Source: Elusimicrobiaceae bacterium
GTDB taxonomy: Bacteria; Elusimicrobiota; Elusimicrobia; Elusimicrobiales; Elusimicrobiaceae
NCBI GenBank assembly: GCA_024405075.1
Contig: JAKSPG010000073.1
Span: 1 to 6,557, forward strand
Length of the DNA stretch: 6,557 nt
Direction of reading: 5' to 3'
This document shows, piece by piece, positions 5,303 to 6,557 of this stretch. Each line of letters opens with the position of its first letter. Positions within the stretch are counted from its first letter, which is position 1. The translations under genes and the position numbers were made by a program. The notes under the pieces were generated by a model that searched no databases, had not been told where the DNA came from, and worked only from the letters and a program-made list of their open reading frames with translations.

Positions 5303-5803
5303 ATGAAACACAAACACACCCGGCGGGGTTTTACGCTGATTGAACTGTTGGTAGTCGTGCTCATTATCGGCATTTTGGCGGCCGTAGCGTTACCACAGTA
5401 CAAAATTGCCGTAGAAAAAAGTCGCTTATCCGAAGCTTTATCCCTCCTGCAAACGTTCAAAAGAGGAACGGATATGTATTTGTTAGAAAACGGTTACCCC
5501 AACGAACGCATATACTTTACCGGCAACAATGCAGAGGGCGTTCTAGCCGTAAACTTGCCGGAGTCGTACAACTACCAAGTGGGGAACGCCATGCGTACCA
5601 AAAATTTTTCCTATAACGTATATTGCGATGTTAATTTTTGTGACTATATTGCTGACCGATTGGATAATGGCAACCGATTATACCGCTTATTTTGGCGCGT
5701 GAACTCCAATACAGCGCAAATAAAAACATGTTCCCCGAAAGCAAACAATTTAGCAGAAATTATATGTAAGCACCTGCAACAGGACGGGTGGGCCAGCGAT
5801 TAA
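5303..5803 (+). CDS. Type IV pilin-like protein 3 (prepilin-type N-terminal cleavage/methylation domain)
   Basis: 166 aa. Basic leader MKHKHTRRG, then F10-TLIELLVVVLIIGILAA with Glu at +5 (E14): the standard Gly|Phe prepilin peptidase site, unlike the Ala|Phe of pilins 1 and 2. The helix runs through ALPQYKIAVEKSRLSEALSLLQTFKRG to MYLLENGYPNER. The globular domain has four Cys (108, 113, 143, 155); 108-113 is C-x4-C followed by Asp. The conserved N-terminus is written with different codons from pilin 2, so identity is kept by selection and not by recent duplication. AAGGAG lies 5 nt before the ATG. A long structured leader precedes it and no terminator follows, so transcripts may run on toward the tRNA-Val gene. 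Expected to be membrane-anchored before assembly into a filament or secretion pseudopilus. Confidence 0.92.
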   Translation: MKHKHTRRGFTLIELLVVVLIIGILAAVALPQYKIAVEKSRLSEALSLLQTFKRGTDMYLLENGYPNERIYFTGNNAEGVLAVNLPESYNYQVGNAMRTKNFSYNVYCDVNFCDYIADRLDNGNRLYRLFWRVNSNTAQIKTCSPKANNLAEIICKHLQQDGWASD

Positions 5804-5813
5804 GGAGTGATAC

Positions 5814-5843
5814 TTGTTACGTATTTGTTAAATAAGTTATAAT
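5814..5843 (+). promoter_or_regulatory. Promoter of the tRNA-Val transcript
   Basis: TTGTTA (5814-5819), 18-nt spacer, perfect TATAAT (5838-5843). The predicted start is near 5850, about 110 nt before the mature tRNA. It begins only 10 nt after the pilin 3 stop codon. Confidence 0.75.
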
Positions 5844-5849
5844 ATAGAT

Positions 5850-5959
5850 GTGAGTATCGTTGGCGCAGCGCTTGTAACATGAAGTTCGTCCGCCCTGGCG
5901 GACCGCGCAGAGCAAAAGCCAACTGGAAAGTTTTGAGGCAAAGTAGCAAAAAGATTTAG
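5850..5959 (+). ncRNA. Structured 5' leader of the tRNA-Val precursor
   Basis: About 110 nt, long for a tRNA leader. GUUGGC (5859-5864) pairs with GCCAAC (5918-5923), GCGC (5868-5871) with GCGC (5905-5908), and GUCCGC (5888-5893) with GCGGAC (5898-5903) closing a CCUG loop. Alternatively AACU-GGAA-AGUU (5921-5932) forms a GNRA-type hairpin. GCCAACUG (5918-5925) is also perfectly complementary to 5963-5970 at the 5' end of the tRNA. Part of it (CCGCGCAGAGCAAAA at 5903-5917, and TGAAGT before the hairpin) matches the pilin 3 leader. Function unknown; the extra 5' sequence would be removed by RNase P. Confidence 0.4.
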
Positions 5960-6034
5960 GGACAGTTGGCGCAGTGGTAGCGCGTCCGCCTCACACGCGG
6001 AAGGTCACAGGTTCGAACCCTGTACTGTCCACCA
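5960..6034 (+). tRNA. tRNA-Val (anticodon CAC)
   Basis: Full cloverleaf with encoded CCA. Acceptor 5960-5966 with 6024-6030 (GGACAGT / ACTGTCC, 7 bp); D stem GCGC / GCGC (5969-5972 / 5980-5983) with loop AGTGGTA; anticodon stem TCCGC / GCGGA (5985-5989 / 5997-6001) with loop CTCACAC, so the anticodon at 5992-5994 is CAC and reads GUG valine codons. Variable loop AGGTC; T arm ACAGG-TTCGAAC-CCTGT (6007-6023). Discriminator A6031 and CCA at 6032-6034. Single tRNA with its own promoter and terminator. Confidence 0.97.
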
Positions 6035-6040
6035 TTTGAG

Positions 6041-6066
6041 AGCCCACCGAAAGGTGGGTTTTTTAT
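6041..6066 (+). terminator. Intrinsic terminator of the tRNA-Val gene
   Basis: CCCACC (6043-6048) pairs with GGTGGG (6053-6058) across a GAAA tetraloop, extended by A-U and G-U pairs, and is followed by six T (6059-6064). It begins 7 nt after the CCA end. Confidence 0.93.
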
Positions 6067-6118
6067 TTGGCAGTAGCGCACCAACTTCTTTTATCCCGTT
6101 ACTCATCTAAATGCCGGG

Positions 6119-6147
6119 TTGGAAACTCCGCTCAAAATTACTATACT
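6119..6147 (+). promoter_or_regulatory. Promoter of the exported pilin-like gene
   Basis: TTGGAA (6119-6124), 17-nt spacer, TATACT (6142-6147). Transcription would start near 6154, leaving only about 13 nt before the ATG at 6167, with AAGG (6154-6157) as ribosome-binding site at the very 5' end of the message. Confidence 0.6.
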
Positions 6148-6166
6148 GTTTACAAGGTAACCGTAT

Positions 6167-6557
6167 ATGAAACGCTTTTTTCTATTTCTACTGGTGGCGG
6201 GCATGTTGTCCGGGCCGTTGTATGCCGGTGTGCCAAATGAGGTGCAACAACAAACCAAACGCGCCCAAATCACGCTGCGGGCGATTGCAAACCAGCTGGC
6301 TCATTTTTATGCCCAACACGGTTACTACCCCTCTACGGCCTTTTCGGATACGGCATTTGCGGCTATCGGGATGAAAGAGCCCCCTTCCAAAACGTGGGAT
6401 TATTTTTTTGAATGTAAATTATATTCTTGTGACATTACTGCCGAACACAAACGCCGCCACTACACACCCGACGATTTGGTAGGTATCACGCCCATTTTAC
6501 GCTTGACCGTACGCAAGCGCAAAGTGGACCCTATTATACACGGGGAGGCCCGCACCA
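6167..6557 (+). CDS. Exported protein with a pilin-like body, 3' end outside window
   Basis: 130 codons are open to the window edge. MKRFFLFLLVAGMLSGPLYA|G is a classical Sec signal peptide with an AYA-type signal peptidase I site, so the mature protein should be free in the periplasm or outside. The mature start (QTKRAQITLRAIANQLAHFY, then AQHGYYPS) resembles the amphipathic second half of a pilin helix and its G-x-YP turn. TWDYFFECKLYSCDI has C-x4-C-D (C83, C88), matching YNVYCDVNFCDY of pilin 3 and C-x4-C of pilin 2. It lacks the prepilin FTLIE segment. I infer a soluble relative of the local pilins; no characterised family is recognised. Its own promoter and the terminator before it make it independent of the tRNA gene. 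What lies downstream is not seen. Confidence 0.75.
   Translation, partial: MKRFFLFLLVAGMLSGPLYAGVPNEVQQQTKRAQITLRAIANQLAHFYAQHGYYPSTAFSDTAFAAIGMKEPPSKTWDYFFECKLYSCDITAEHKRRHYTPDDLVGITPILRLTVRKRKVDPIIHGEART

Noticed and set aside
5895..5907. TGGCGGACCGCG looks like a T-box antiterminator sequence.
   Set aside because: Spacing between TGG and ACCGCG is off, no specifier stem is evident, and the downstream gene is a tRNA and not an aminoacyl-tRNA synthetase or amino-acid gene.
5903..5945. Resemblance of the tRNA-Val leader to the 5' half of a c-di-GMP-I (GEMM, RF01051) aptamer: CGCGCAGAGCAAA, a GNRA hairpin, then GAGGCAAAG.
   Set aside because: The second aptamer stem with the tetraloop receptor is absent, because the tRNA follows directly, and the pilin 3 copy loses the GCAAAG part. 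A covariance-model hit would be needed; without it I do not call a riboswitch.

Overview
The window looks like chromosomal DNA from a Gram-negative bacterium with an outer membrane and a type IV pilin / type II secretion apparatus. Three separate genes start with almost the same prepilin segment (FTLIELLVVVLIIGILAA...ALPQY) followed by divergent cysteine-containing bodies. This pattern, together with roughly balanced base composition, is what I associate with gut or termite-gut Elusimicrobiota. That placement is recall-based inference, not proof. There is no IS element, phage gene or CRISPR array.

Layout, left to right. 1-525 (minus): 5' part of an exported, probably beta-barrel outer-membrane protein that runs off the left edge; its ATG overlaps the stop of the next gene upstream (TAATG). 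525-1589 (minus): deoxyhypusine-synthase-family protein. 1590-1679: divergent promoter region. 1680-2927 (plus): serine hydroxymethyltransferase glyA. 2924-3448 (minus): pilin 1, whose stop overlaps the glyA stop by 4 nt. 3449-3677: divergent pilin promoter region with two sigma70-type promoters, each with an 11-nt homopolymer in its spacer, plus a large inverted repeat. 3678-4202 (plus): pilin 2, then a bidirectional terminator. 4256-4939 (minus): MarC-family membrane protein. 4940-5302: 363-nt gene-free stretch that is rich in RNA/DNA secondary structure. 5303-5803 (plus): pilin 3. 5814-6034: promoter, structured leader and tRNA-Val(CAC), then a terminator. 6167-6557 (plus): exported pilin-like protein that runs off the right edge.

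The metabolic genes (glyA, DHS-like) are ordinary. The distinctive content is the pilin set and its non-coding DNA: homopolymer-bearing promoters for pilins 1 and 2, a roughly 235-nt structured leader before pilin 3, a related structural motif in the tRNA-Val leader, and a pilin-like protein that carries a normal Sec signal peptide instead of a prepilin leader. The pilins are most likely structural or minor (pseudo)pilins of a surface filament or secretion system whose assembly machinery is not in this window. How they are divided in function cannot be read from the sequence.
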